NCBI RefSeq assembly: GCF_947179515.1
Contig: NC_067477.1
Coordinates: forward strand, 78,006,640 to 78,070,639
DNA from: Apodemus sylvaticus
Lineage: Eukaryota > Chordata > Mammalia > Rodentia > Muridae
Reading direction: 5' to 3'
Length of the DNA: 64,000 nt
The translations under genes were made by a program, and so were the position numbers. Positions 1 to 11,716 of the stretch are shown here, piece after piece (within the stretch, counting starts at the first letter, position 1; every line of letters begins with the position of its first letter). The notes under the pieces were generated by a model, which saw only the letters and a program-made list of their open reading frames with translations, did no database searches and had not been told where the DNA came from.

Positions 1-103
1 CTCAGCCTTCAGGGAACAAGGAGCTCAAGTAAGAACTGAAAGAATTAAATTCTGATAGAAAGATGGCCTTGATATTTTTGTACAGATTCTTCACGGGCTT
101 ATA

Positions 104-336
104 GTTTAGATCAATGGGTCTCAACCTGTGGGTCATGGCCCCTTTGCAGGTCAAATGACCTTTTCACAGAGATCACCTAAGACCATCTGGAAGCCACAGA
201 CATTTACATTATTATTCATAACATTAGTAAAATTACAGTTATGAAGCTGTAATTTTGTGGTTGGAGGTCACCACATCACAAGGAACTGTACTAAAGGGTA
301 GGAACATTCAGAAAGTTGAGAGTCACTGGTTTAGAT
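104..336 (+). mobile_element. URR1-type hAT-Charlie DNA transposon with 8-bp target duplication
   Basis: A non-autonomous DNA transposon of about 217 bp (112-328) with short terminal inverted repeats: the left end reads CAATGGGTCTCAACCTG and the right end reads as its imperfect reverse complement. It is flanked by a perfect 8-bp direct repeat GTTTAGAT (104-111 and 329-336). Eight-base duplications are the hallmark of hAT transposition. Internal wording such as the ACAGTTATGAAG stretch matches my memory of the rodent URR1 family. It has no coding capacity. Family name is from recall; the structure is seen directly. Confidence 0.85.
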
Positions 337-783
337 TATAATATCATGGTATTTCTTTTTTCCCTTTCTTCCCTCTAAACCCTCACATATCCCCACCCCC
401 ACACACTATCCTTTGTGACCTCTTTTTTCATGGATTGTTATTACATGCATATGTGTGTGTATGTGTGTGTGTATATATATATTCCTGAATAAAACCTACT
501 CCTAGGCTTCTAAACTAAAAGCAGAATTTTGGCCCTGTTAAAGACACTGTTTCACATGCATTGACAATTATAACTATTAGAGAGTACAAAGTGACTTTGC
601 GTTGAAGAATAAGGAAATACTCAGGCAATGGCCAGTGACCTATAGAATAGGGGTCTAGGGAATCCTGCTAGAAGATGTAGCAAACCTGAAAGTGTCTTCA
701 TCATGAACACAGCACCTCTTCACCAAGCTGCAGCATCTTCTCTCCCCCTTATCACCCCTGTCTGAATTCATTCAGCATTCCTT
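337..783. other. Unassigned AT-rich DNA
   Basis: No gene or recognisable element. Contains a short TG/TA-rich patch at 445-482. Otherwise unique-looking sequence. Confidence 0.5.
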
Positions 784-945
784 TGTGTGCATGTGTGCCC
801 TGATACTTGTGGAGAGGTCAGAGAACGAGTCAGTAATCAGTTCTCTCCTTTCACCACCCACTGGGCCCCCAACCTATGACCTGGGCCTCCAAGCTTGCAC
901 AGTAGGGCACTTTACCAAGCACTGTGCTATTTCTCCAGAGATATA
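784..945 (-). mobile_element. B3-type SINE remnant, minus strand
   Basis: Read on the minus strand this shows the diverged order of a B3 SINE: a tRNA-like head (about 900-940) followed by the part that reads 'gacctgggttc...', a purine-rich middle and a tail close to 'ggtcagagaac' in plus orientation. Diverged and without clear target duplications, so an old copy. Confidence 0.6.
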
Positions 946-2828
946 GTCAGAGTCTTTTTGCTTACATGAGGTATTTTGCATGGTTACCTTCCTGTGCAAA
1001 GTTCTGGAGCCAACTATTTCTTTATCTGTGCATCCCATAAAACAGAGACAGTGATTGATCCCAGGGGACACTCGATCTGTGCCAGTCCATAAAAGAGAAA
1101 GGCTACTAAAAAATAAGAGGAAAGATATTTTTCAAAAATGGAAAACACATTTCAAAGGAAAGGATGTCAGAATGAGCCCTGACATCAGCTTACGTAGCTA
1201 GTGGATTGGCCCCCAAATTTCACACTCAGAGAAGCTACACATCAGTCTTTGTGGATCTTCAGAAAACCTCTGGTTTTAAAAGCATCCTTAGGAAATGTCA
1301 ACACCAGAGAACCTGTACCTCTCTCAGAAGCTGGCACAGGTGGCCAAACCCTGTCTTCCTCAATCCTAACCTAATTTTCCTATGCTTTTTTTTCTTACCT
1401 TGTCAGATACCATAACCCAAATTGTGTTCCCAGAAGAATAAACTTACTTATCCAGAGCAGCAACCATTAATACTCACTCAATTCCAGAAATAATGGAACT
1501 ACCCACTGGCTCAGTCCTGCACTGTCCACAAGGGGAAAGATATTCAGGGAGCTGCCTTTGAGAAGGTAAAAACAAATCAATGTGAGTTACAAAGTGAGGG
1601 GCCTAGCAGACACTTTTTAAGCAGTGGTTAAAGGACACTAAGGCTGTTTAGCCATGGAAAGGGTATACATTATATAGCTAGCTTGTAGAATGTGAAGAGC
1701 AAGACAGCCACAGTGACCATTCCACTGCAAGTCAGGCAGCAGGTTCAGAAGCAGTTGTGAAGTTAACACACAGAGAAGTGTCTCAGTCTAGCTCCTGATT
1801 AAATGCAGTAAAGATGAAATATTACTGCTTTATCTGAAACTCAGGATTGAGAAAGAAAAATCAGGCAAGCAAAATTGAGATAGTATACAGCCAACATGTC
1901 CACAACTTCCTAAGGAGCAGAGCAGGCCACGCCCCTCAGTGTCATGGAACAGTCTGAGAGGAGGAAAGTTGTTGATCTGGCTTCTGGGTCATCCTGCCCT
2001 CCACTTCCCAAATGGCACAGAGACACATACTGCTCTACGTGTGCTTCCCTTGTTTCTTCAAGAGGCACTGAGAGAACCAAGGCCATCTGATTCAAAAGGC
2101 TCTGACTGGAGAGTCGCTACCACCCCTGCACAATGTAAAAAGGAGAGCTGTAGGCCAGCCCTCAGTCTGGCAAAGTCAGTCTAAGGAGATAAGGTCACCA
2201 CAAGGAAGCAGCTGTCATAGCTTGATGACTGTAGGAACCAGCAGGTGGGCTGGCTGAAAGGCTCTGGGAAGAAAGATGAAGGATGAATCTGGAAGCCACA
2301 GAAAAATAGCAGGACATATAAGACACGCTTTCTAATTTCTAAACCATCTCAGAGTAGAAATAGCTCAGTGCACAAATGTGCAGAGTCCCTGTCTAATGAA
2401 GATTCTGACTCAGCAGCTCTGAGGAGGGTCTCAGCTCAGCATCTCTCACTCCCTCTCACGTAGGCTCCCATGCCATGCACTCTGAGGTGGCTTCTTCTAC
2501 ATTGCAGAATGTTTAGAAAATTCTTCATGGCTTGATCTGTTACAGGAATTCCAGGGTTTAGATCCATTGGTAGATAATGCTGCCTGTGATAACAGGTTGA
2601 AGAAAACAACCAGAACATTTCAAATCCAAAATTTTGGCTTATTTTCCAAAAAATAATATAAGTTTTAAACCAATGGTGAATGAAAACTTAGTTTATGAAG
2701 CAAAATAACTGACTTCGATTAGATTCCTCACTCTGTCTTCACTATAAGACGCATGGGGGTAATTAGCTGAAACCCTGGTTAAAACCTGGAGTTTTGCCTA
2801 ATGACTACTGGCCAGAACATGTTCAATT
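946..2828. other. Unique non-coding DNA
   Basis: Short ORFs here (all under 85 codons) lack any recognisable domain or supporting signals. I see no SINE, LTR or L1 end. It borders the minisatellite on its right. Confidence 0.5.
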
Positions 2829-3450
2829 CTGTCCATAGGTCTGTCCACAGGTCTGTCCATAGGTCTGTCCACAGGTCTGTCCATAGGTCTGTCCATAGGT
2901 CTGTCCATAGGTCTGTCCACATGTCTGTCCACAGATCTGTCCACAGGTCTGTCCATAGGTCTGTCCACATGTCTGTCCATAGGTCTGTCCACAGGTCTGT
3001 CCACAGGTCTGTCCATAGGTCTCTCCATAGGTCTGTCCACAGGTCTGTCCACAGGTATGTTCATAGGTCTGTCCACAGGTCTGTCCACAGGTCTGTCCAC
3101 AGGTCTGTCCATAGGTCTATCCATAGGTCTGTCCACAGGTCTGTCCACAGGTCTGTCCATAGGTCTGTCCATAGGTCTGTCCACAGGTCTGTCCATAGGT
3201 CTCTCCATAGGTATGTCCACAGGTCTATCCACAGGTATGTTCATAGGTCTGTCCACAGGTCTGTCCACAGGTCTGTCCACAGGTCTGTCCATAGGTCTGT
3301 CCACAGGTCTGTCCACAGGTCTGTCCACAGGTCTGTCCATAGGTCTGTCCACAGGTCTGTCCACAGGTCTGTCCACAGGTCTGTCCATAGGTCTGTCCAC
3401 AGGTCTGTCCACAGGTCTGTCCACAGGTCTGTCCACAGGTCTGTCCATAG
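2829..3450. repeat. 12-bp minisatellite (about 52 units) with higher-order repeats
   Basis: Tandem array of GGTCTGTCCACA and its variant GGTCTGTCCATA, about 52 copies over 622 bp with few other changes (CTCTCC, GTATGT, GTCTAT, CATGT). The A/T variant order is not random. The block 3001-3120 (CTCTCC, GTATGTTC markers) recurs at 3181-3300, an offset of 180 bp (15 units). From about 3241 the pattern becomes three A-type units and one T-type unit, a 48-bp period. Because the unit is a multiple of three and lacks stops in most frames, it creates long but meaningless ORFs on both strands (up to 265 codons). Confidence 0.97.
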
Positions 3451-3985
3451 CTTACAACCTGTGCTTTGCTCATCATCTCTCTTGCGCTTTCCTTCCTCAT
3501 CCACCAGAGCTCAAAGAGTGAGTACAGAGATGCTGACATGTGTGGACAAAGAAGCATTAGGCACTTCCTCCTCCAGAAAGTCGTTGAACTGGAGTTGAAT
3601 CTAAAGTGAAAATTCGATCATTCCGCTTCATTCCTGATGAATGGGAACTGAAGTGAGCAGAACCTTACAGAATGAGAGTCTTGGAAAGAAATGAAAGCTA
3701 ACCCTTGACAATTATAAATGCTGTGCTTTGGTTCTAATTATTTGATCCCTGTGTTGCCACTTAACTTACTCTACACACTTCAAGTTTGAGATCCTTGACA
3801 TCATTTTGTCGTGTTTGCTTGGGTTGGGTTTTCTTTTTTGAGGCTGGGTCTCAGTCTGTAGGTCTAATTGGAAACACTCCCCATGCCTCACTCTTGTGGA
3901 TGATGAAAAGATGAAAAGCCTGAGCCATCTGATGTGTTGTTGCTGTGTTTTGTTTATTTATTGGTATTTTTGTTTGTATTTAAAA
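3451..3985. other. Mostly unique DNA with possible decayed SINE near 3825-3905
   Basis: The stretch at about 3835-3905 contains wording like a B1/B4 element on the minus strand (gaggctgggtctcagtctgt), but it is too diverged to be sure. The rest is unassigned. Confidence 0.35.
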
Positions 3986-3989
3986 GTAG

Positions 3990-4065
3990 TCTTATAGCTC
4001 TATCCCAGGGCCCTGAATATTTTTAAACAAAGCACTGTACTACTTAGCTACACTTCCAACCTCAG
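3990..4065 (-). mobile_element. Decayed tRNA-derived (ID-like) SINE head, minus strand
   Basis: On the minus strand this reads as a degraded ID/B4 head: a 'gtagctaagtagtacagtgc' A-box region followed by a 'cagggccctggga' segment. Both lie in the ID order, but the spacer is altered. An old copy, probably inactive. Confidence 0.45.
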
Positions 4066-4153
4066 GTTTTTATATTGTCTCTCAGTCAGTTTCCTCCACA
4101 CAAACTTAGCTTTAGTGTCCCCAAAAGCTAAAGGCACTTCACACTCAGAAAGG

Positions 4154-4162
4154 AGACTCCTC

Positions 4163-4201
<39 letters not shown>

Positions 4202-4496
4202 TTCTAATTATTATTATTAGCATTTTCTATATTCTTTGTGTACATTCCAAATGATTTTCCATTTCCCGGTTCCCCCCTCCCCATAAGTCCCATAAGCTCT
4301 CGTCTCTCCGCCCGTTCTCCAATCAACCCCCTCCTTCTTCTCTGTCCTGGTACTCCCTACAATGCTGGATCAAGCCTTTCCAGTGGATATTAGCCCAGAA
4401 GCTCTGAATACCCAAGACACAATTCGCATATCAAATGATTCCCAAGAAGAAGGAAGGAGAGGGCCCTGGTCCTGGAAAGGCTTAAGACTCCTCTTT
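4154..4496 (-). mobile_element. L1 3' end with 5' inversion (twin priming)
   Basis: A short L1 3' end in minus orientation (about 4166-4381: TTA-rich tail, then 3'UTR like that of the old L1 at 28.2 kb) is joined to a second L1 piece in plus orientation (about 4382-4484), which corresponds to the reverse complement of about 28361-28455 in the same family. The whole is flanked by AGACTCCTCTTT at 4154-4165 and 4485-4496. This head-to-head arrangement within one target duplication is the signature of twin-primed L1 insertion. The A-tail has decayed into a TTA microsatellite. Confidence 0.9.
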
Positions 4497-7436
4497 TAAA
4501 GCAGAGAAAAGTCGAGTCAGGACTTGTAACTGACGCTGTTCCCTTCTCCCACACGGTGGCGCTGTCGGAGATTGGTTGTATCTAGTGATATAGCAGAGCC
4601 TGTACTTCTCTAGATTCAGATAGATTTCAGTGACTCCCTGGAATAGAAACAACCCCTTTCTCAGTCACTGCGTTATAACAATTTATTCTTTCTTCTTTCG
4701 GGTCACACACTCACACTTCTCAGGTTGTTGTTGCGATTCCAGTCCCCTTGTAATATCTATTAGACACCACCTTCAGATCCAGACTCCTTTCCTCTCCTCC
4801 CCCAGAGAGGAAAGTACACTTAGTTTTAAACCCTTACAAATCCTTGCAAATGGATTTAAATCCTCATACATTCTTCTCTCATACAGTCTGTACTAACTTT
4901 GCTGAGGATGCTAACCTCAAATGTGTTTCTCTTTTATTTTCCTGATATCTTACACAAAATACACTGAACATAATGGATTGTGGCAAGGCCAACATTATAA
5001 ACATCCAGACCTTGGTTCCATTTGATTTAGTTAGGAGTGTTTGTGTATATAAATGCCTTTCACATCATAAAAATATAGATTTAGAGGTAATTTGACTTAA
5101 TTCATGTTGCAGAGAACCTTTTCAGAATTCATTTTGAAGAACCTTGATTCCTAACTTGTCTCTACCCCCAGGTACGGGTTTTGGGAATTTACCACAAGGC
5201 CACCCTTCATCCACCACTCCAGCCATCTTCCTGCTCAGCACTCTGAAGCACCACTGCATTGCTGGCTGTTTTTTGGTTTTTTTTTTAAACAAAACCTCAA
5301 ATATTTGATTTTACTAATAAAGTCTCAGGAGCCAGATGCTGGGATGAAATCTTGCTAACTCAGAGAGGCAGAGAAAGCACAAAGCCGACCTTCATCCTCA
5401 GGGCTTTCCCAAAGGACGCTCCATCCTCTAGTATCTCTCAAGAACCCCTCAAACAGAGCATCCCTACTTCCTGTGCACCTCTCTATACATCCTCCTGACT
5501 TTCTCTCAGTCTCTATGATTTCTTTTCCTATGTTCACTCCCTGTCAACTGGTTTCCTGCTGCACCTCTCGACCTACAATTGACTTAATTTTTTTAATCCT
5601 GTTTACTACAAACAACAACCTCTTGGATTAAAGGTGTATGCTAGGACTGAGCCACACCACAACTAGAAACAGGTTTGCCAGTGCAGAGCACAATGCTGAG
5701 ATTCACAGTGTGTTCAAACATCCTGCAACCTCATTCCTTCTGCTGCACTCTGTTTTCATGATCCATGCTACCTTTCTCCAAAAATTCTCCCCCATCTTCC
5801 ATGCAAGTGTTCATCATTTCTCAGTTTTCCTAAATTACTCTTCACTTAACATCTCAGTCCTTAATCATTCCCTGTGCACAACCCCCAGAACACACATGCA
5901 CATACACATACTCACTTCTCCTTCAAGACTTGTGTAATTCCTCCCATAAATGTGATTAGCTCATGCTTCTTAAAAAGAAATTGTATTTTCCTGTTGTAGT
6001 CATTTGAAGACACTTCGAGTTTCATAGATATACCACTTTAATTTCTTAATCCCTGAAGCATACAGAATAGCCTCTTACACTCTTAATTTAGTAGTCATTT
6101 AGTGTATATATGCTGATGGAGTGCCATGTCAAATGGTCCCAAAACTCTTAGTAAAATTACTGTCCCTTCTACACATACTCACTTCTTCCTCATGGCTGTC
6201 CCTTTCCAAGCATGTAACCAAACTCATTCATGAATCTTTTACTCATGAAGTGCCTCAGGACTTGTTCCTACTTCTTTTGTTATTTCTGCATTCATACATT
6301 CTCTCTAAGAGTAATTTTTGGTGGACACTTGAACAATTTACAGAACACTAGGAACCAAATGGGAAAGGGACAGAGGTGGGGACTTGTCAGTGACAAGTAA
6401 CCATCATCATTTATTTCCAAGAGTGACACTGATAGAGATATCCAGACTTCATCACGGGAAGAGGTGAGAGAATAGAACCAGATAATTATTCTAACTTGAG
6501 CCATTCATGGGACATGTAAAACCAGTGTTTAAAACGGTATTTCTATTTGCTTGCAAAGTGAATGTTCATATGAAGTTCTCACTTTGCTCAGTTCTGCTCA
6601 CTGATGTTTGACCTCACTGAGCAGCATTCTATAAGGAAAGCAGGGGAAACTCTTAGAATTTCCTATGCAAAATACTCAAGGACTTCCAAGTTGTGGTTGG
6701 TATTTAGCTTTTTAAGGCTCTGGTTGATTTTTCTATAATTATGAGAATTTTACCAATAGTATTGAATATAAAACAAACAATAAAAAAAAGCTCACAAAAT
6801 TTCTTTTCTATCAAGAGAATAATTTAAGTCATCTTAGAAACTATCTTTAAAATCTGAAGCCCATCAAGATATCATTAGTATTTAAGTATCTTCATAGAAA
6901 AGTGAGTCAAGTGATTCATAAATTTGTCTATACTATTAGAACTTCCATAGATAAACTTCCCTCTTATCCCCATGAAGAACTTGAATTCTCAAACTTAGGA
7001 AAAAAACTCTGAGGCACATTAACATGATCCTCAAAATTTGTAATTATATACCTTGTCAATTAGACATGATTAAGAATTCAATTAAATCTGTGTATATGCT
7101 AACTCATTATATATCACAAACATATACTATGGTACAGATTATCATATTATTTTTGTAGAAAAATGAAGATGAATTATTAGAGGTTAAATTTTAAACTACC
7201 ATGGCTTTATCACATTTTAATAGTAAACAAAAGCCTTCATGTAATTCTTATTACTGATTGTAGTATTTATAGTGACAGCAGTGTGACTGAGCACATTGTT
7301 TTTTGTGAACTATTTGCATTTATATTCTCAAATCTCAGTTGCAAATTACTTTGGCAATTTTGCTCTATCACTAACTAAATACTCCAAGGCATAATATTCG
7401 ATGACTGTGGCACATTGCTACTAAGACTGAACTAGA
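4497..7436. other. Unique AT-rich DNA
   Basis: About 2.9 kb with no recognisable gene, SINE or LTR. The longest ORF (99 codons at 5638-5937) has no domain. One CpG-containing patch near 4540-4570 carries a CTCF-like motif, listed separately. Confidence 0.5.
4549..4562 (+). promoter_or_regulatory. Possible CTCF-like motif
   Basis: CCACACGGTGGCGC agrees with the CTCF core pattern at about 12 of 14 positions, and the site lies in unique sequence beside the twin-primed L1. It is a motif match by eye only, with no evidence of binding. Confidence 0.25.
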
Positions 7437-7439
7437 TTG

Positions 7440-7835
7440 CTGTATTAGCTGGCTAGAACTATTGTCATAAATCACCACAGTTCCAGAAACCAAGTATCAA
7501 TCAGAGTTTGATTGGCTGTTTCTAGGGCCATGAGGTAAGCATCTACTCAGTCTCTCCTGGCTTCTCCATAACCTCTTGTAGTCTTCCTGCAGTCATCTCC
7601 CCTCGACTTCCCCATATCCTTAAGCAGTCTTCTTTGTCTTCATCTTTTTTCTCAGAATTTCCCCTTTTATAGGAGGGCCCCATTGTTGGGTTGGAGCACC
7701 GTCATGGTTTCATTATAAACAAATTACTTCTGTTAAGACCTTCATCCCAGTAAAGGCCACTCTTCACACAACAGGGCTAAATTTCAACATCTAAAGTAAG
7801 TGAGATGTGAATACAATTTAGCCCATAGCAAAACC
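7440..7835 (+). mobile_element. Ancient LTR-like element (ERVL or MaLR class)
   Basis: Starts near TGTATTAGCTGGCTAGAAC and continues through a 'cataaatcaccacagttcc' stretch to an ending near 'tttagcccatagca'. This order resembles old eutherian LTRs of the MLT type. Heavily diverged, with no open frame. The class is inferred from recall of such LTRs. Confidence 0.5.
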
Positions 7836-8820
7836 CATTTTTCAAATAATTTTCATTGTCATTTTTACTTTAAGCATTGTTGGTGAACTCCTTGCATTAT
7901 CACCAATGTTATTGTTATTACATAGTTTTATTACAGAGGTCCAAAGTCCTGGCTCTCCTAACAATAATCATATAAATCTGGAACCATGACAAGGTGCAGA
8001 AGAAAAATGAACAAATGCTGTGACTGTTGTACATCTTCTACCTGTCCCCTCAAGGCACCATGACCATCTGACACCCAGACCATTGAGAGCACTCATGCCC
8101 ATTGCATAGAGCAAAGTTCCAGTTCCATATTCATATGAGTTTTCTAGAACGAGTAGATTGTCTTGTGGATGTGATCACATTTCTTTGGAGAACTTTGGTC
8201 CAAGCCATACTTTGTAGAAACAACCTATGCATCATCAAATTCAACTGGGAAAGTTATTTATATAAAGGGCCTTCTGCTATTCAGTAGGCTATGAAATCTC
8301 ATTGCAGTCAAATCAAATCCAAAATGCCCAGAGAGCATATAACTCTCACTTTTCTCTTTCCGTTTTCTTCAGCACATAGACATTTGATTATGCCTTGAGG
8401 CTTAAGGCAGTGGACTTAGAATAATACAGGCTCTAGCATTTCATTATCTCAGAGGATGCTGCTGTTCGATCCACACTCTTTGGAGCATTTGCTGAAAATG
8501 TCATTCAGGAGATATCAACATTGCCTGAGTCATAGTTTTATTGAATTTGTCAAATACAGTAATAAAAACATCACAAAGTCACAAGACAATAATGATTCAG
8601 GTTAGAAATAAAAGATGCCAATAATCTGTTCAACTCAATAAGGCCAGCAGAGCAGCTAATGCACTCTGTGCTACAGGCATGGACTGAAGAGGGGTAAGGG
8701 AATATCATCAGTTTCCTGTGGAGCTTCAGAGGTAGAATCTTCTTTGTATGGAGAGAATTAGGCCAAGTTTATTTTAGCTCTGCTGAATTAAAAGAGACCC
8801 TCAAAAGAACAGCAATGCAA
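7836..8820. other. Unassigned DNA
   Basis: No recognisable element or gene. Confidence 0.45.
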
Positions 8821-8824
8821 CGGT

Positions 8825-10890
8825 TATATTTGTTACTTGCATTTGTTACTTGTCTTGTTTCTACAAAAAAAGAAAAAAGAAAAATAAAAGGAAAGAAAAA
8901 AAAAAGAAACTCACCCACATGACCAAAATGAAAAAATGAGGGGAGTGCTTATTGTGGTTCACAGTTTAAGCCTACAGTCCACCATGGCAGAAAAGATATA
9001 TGAGAGAAAGAACAGGAGAACAGTGCTCCCATGGCATCTCTGGTCTGGAGATAGGTAGATGAATGCTTCTGTTCAATTTGCTTTCTACTTTTCATTTGGC
9101 TCAGCCAGCTTTGCAAACCATAGAGCAGCAGTGCTCAAAATGAGAGTGGCTTTTCCCATCCAATTATCCTGATCTAGAAAATCATCTACAGAAGCTTGTC
9201 TGCCCAGTTTTCCTATATCCTGTCAAACTGACAACCAATGTTAGCCATCTCAAGCTTATCCCTTGTCAACTGGACACCCCAATTTATCACTTTGAAACCA
9301 CAGACTTCCTACCCCATTTTGTCAGCATGGGCTCAAGGCCATTTTATGGTGTAAGTGCATTCAACTTCAAAGTCCCATAGTCTTCAACAGTGTCAACACT
9401 ATTTAAAGGTCCAAAGTATCTTCTGAGACTCAAGGCAATTCCTTAATATGACCTCTGCTACATGCTTATAATACAGAATGCCACAAAATAAACATTTACA
9501 CTTCAATGAGAAGAAACAGTGACACAGGAAAGAATAATCAGCCCAAAACATCACTAAAACCCACCTGGGAAAACATCAAACCCTACAGCTCTGTGTGCAG
9601 AACTGGGGCTTATGATGGAATCATCTGGGATCTTTCGCCCTCCGGTTCCTGTACTCTAGGCCTGCAGCCTTTTCACAGTAAAGATCCAAAGTCCTACTAG
9701 CTCTAACACCCTAGGGGCTCTGAGGCAATGTTGGCTTCATGCCCACACCTTGAAACCAAAGTCTCTCGGAGCCTTCTTGTAGCGACTCTCTCCCATCATG
9801 TCACACATTGTCTGGCATCAAGTAAAAGACTCCTCGATCCTCACAGTTCTCCACCATGCATACATGCAAAACCCAAAATACATGGGCAATGCAGCTAAGG
9901 TCTGCTGTCAGCTTAGAATAGAGCCTCACATGTTTGCCCCACCGCAGCTGCTTCAGCCTTTGTGTTTCTTTGAGTCTGATCCTGAAGAAACTCTCCTCTG
10001 GGCAGTGGCTTTCAAGCAAGGAACCGTTCAGCAAATTCTTTCCAATGAATTTGCCTTTCACAATATGGAGCCTCGGGATTCTTTTCCGCTCATCTTGGTG
10101 CACAGGAGGAAGTAAATTCTGCTCTGCTTTTTGTTCACCGTGGGCCCAGATGAGAAAAACAAGCAGTAGTTATGCCACACCCTCGATACTGACTCCATCA
10201 ACCACATAGGCACTGGATTCTCATTACTCACTACCCTTATATGACACTCCTTGTTCTGAGATATTCCATGACCTCAGAACAAGGAAAGAGTGCAGCCAGA
10301 TTGCTTGACAGCCAATCATACACCCAGCCATTGCATGTGTGGTCAGAAAGCAGAGATTGAGCAGGAACTGGGGCCTGGCTATTACCCTCAACGCCCTCCT
10401 CAAGTGCCCTTCTTCCCCGAGCAGGTTTCTGCATCCTAAAGGTTCGACAACATCCCAAGCACTGAAATGCTGTACACCAAGGATGCAAACAAATGAGCAT
10501 ACTGGGAACATCTCACACTCAAACTACAATTTACCTGTGAATGATGTAATTTCTTTCTTTTCTCCATTGTTTCTGTTTCCTGTTATTAGTGAATGCATAG
10601 TCTAATAGAGTAGGTTGGCATGTAAAAATCACACTTTGATAAGATTGCAGAGTTGTAGAAATAAGTATAGTGAAATAGAGATAGGCTCAGTGTGGCTTGA
10701 TGGAAGCAGGTTAGATCTGAGAAAGCAGAAATGTGATCTTAACCTTCAACTATTATGCAAGTTACTTTTTTTTTCTTCTTTTTTTTTGCTTTGAAAAAAA
10801 AAAGTGCCACACTTCCTCCAGCAAGACCATATTCCCAAAACCTATATTAACAATACCACTAACTGAGGATCAAGTATTCATATGCCTGAG
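8825..10890 (-). mobile_element. Rodent MaLR-type composite, minus strand (LTR plus non-coding interior)
   Basis: An A-rich stretch (8865-8910), then LTR-like sequence to about 9250 (its minus strand carries the 'gtcagtttgacagga' end), then about 1.3 kb of non-coding interior (9250-10535), and a trailing piece at about 10800-10890. The wording matches the rodent MaLR class (ORR1/MT), whose plus-strand counterpart appears at 61.5 kb. Overlapping 100-codon ORFs on both strands at 9798-10115 show no retroviral domain and look like chance. Exact family and the internal boundaries are uncertain. Confidence 0.55.
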
Positions 10891-11472
10891 ATTTTGAAGA
10901 TCTCACTCAAATTACAGCTACCATTCCTAGTGAAGAAACATAATAGTAGCACGGTGTGCTTGGGAGTTAGTGCAATGGGCTTAGCCATGAGCTACACAAC
11001 ACTGGATCACAGAAAACAGAAACCTTTGCTAAATCTTCCTATGCTTTGCTGTCGTTCTGCGAGGACAGAATGTATTTTAGGGTTAAAAAAAATGTTAACT
11101 GCATTCTCCATTTAGTGGGCTTTGGTTGCTGTTTTGTATTAGGGCCATAGTACCAGCTCTGAGATGCTGGGAATTCAGCGGGCTCTTTTTCTTCCTGTCT
11201 TTGGTAGAGCTCCTTTCTCATTGTCAGACCCTTGATCTTTTGTGAATACATTTGGGCAGTGTTAATACTATTTACAATTTAATACAATTTAACTTAGTAG
11301 TGTTAATACTGTCAATTTGATAGGATCTAGAATCACCAAATATACAAACCTCTGGACATGTCTGTGAGGGATTATCTATATTAGATTAATGGAGTTTAGA
11401 AGACCCATCTTAAATGTGGGTGGCAACATTCCAGGAACTCCAGACTTGGACTGAATTAAAAGCTTATGTGAC
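10891..11472. other. Unassigned DNA
   Basis: No recognisable gene. A 77-codon ORF ends at 11115 but has no domain. Confidence 0.4.
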
Positions 11473-11568
11473 TTTCGGGGAGTGGGGGACCAAAAAAGGG
11501 GAAATCATTTGAAATGTAAATAAAAAATAGGTCAAATAAAAAAAATAAAAAATAAATAAAAAGAAGAC
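11473..11568 (+). mobile_element. Short L1 3' end, plus strand
   Basis: TTCGGGGAGTGGGGG followed by GGGGAAATCATTTGAAATGT and an A-rich tail is the reverse complement of the 3' end of the younger L1s at 25.8, 33.0 and 58.5 kb. Only about 60 bp of 3'UTR plus tail remain. Target duplications not clear. Confidence 0.85.
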
Positions 11569-11716
11569 AGTAAGCTGAGCACAGCATTTGTCTTTCTAAA
11601 CAGTATGATCAGATCTCCTCTGGAGATTTCAGCTAAAACAAAATCCTCCTGTCTTAAAATACCTTTATTAGGTATTTCATTGCAATGAGACCAGGGACTA
11701 ATATCAAAAATGATAT
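11569..11716. other. Unassigned spacer
   Basis: Nothing recognisable. Confidence 0.4.

Noticed and set aside
2801..3598. Long ORFs on both strands across the minisatellite (up to 265 codons of a four-residue repeat)
   Set aside because: A 12-bp repeat without stops keeps five of six frames open. There is no start context, domain or flanking gene structure.
9798..10115. Overlapping ORFs of about 100 codons on both strands
   Set aside because: They lie inside a MaLR-type non-coding interior and show no retroviral motif.
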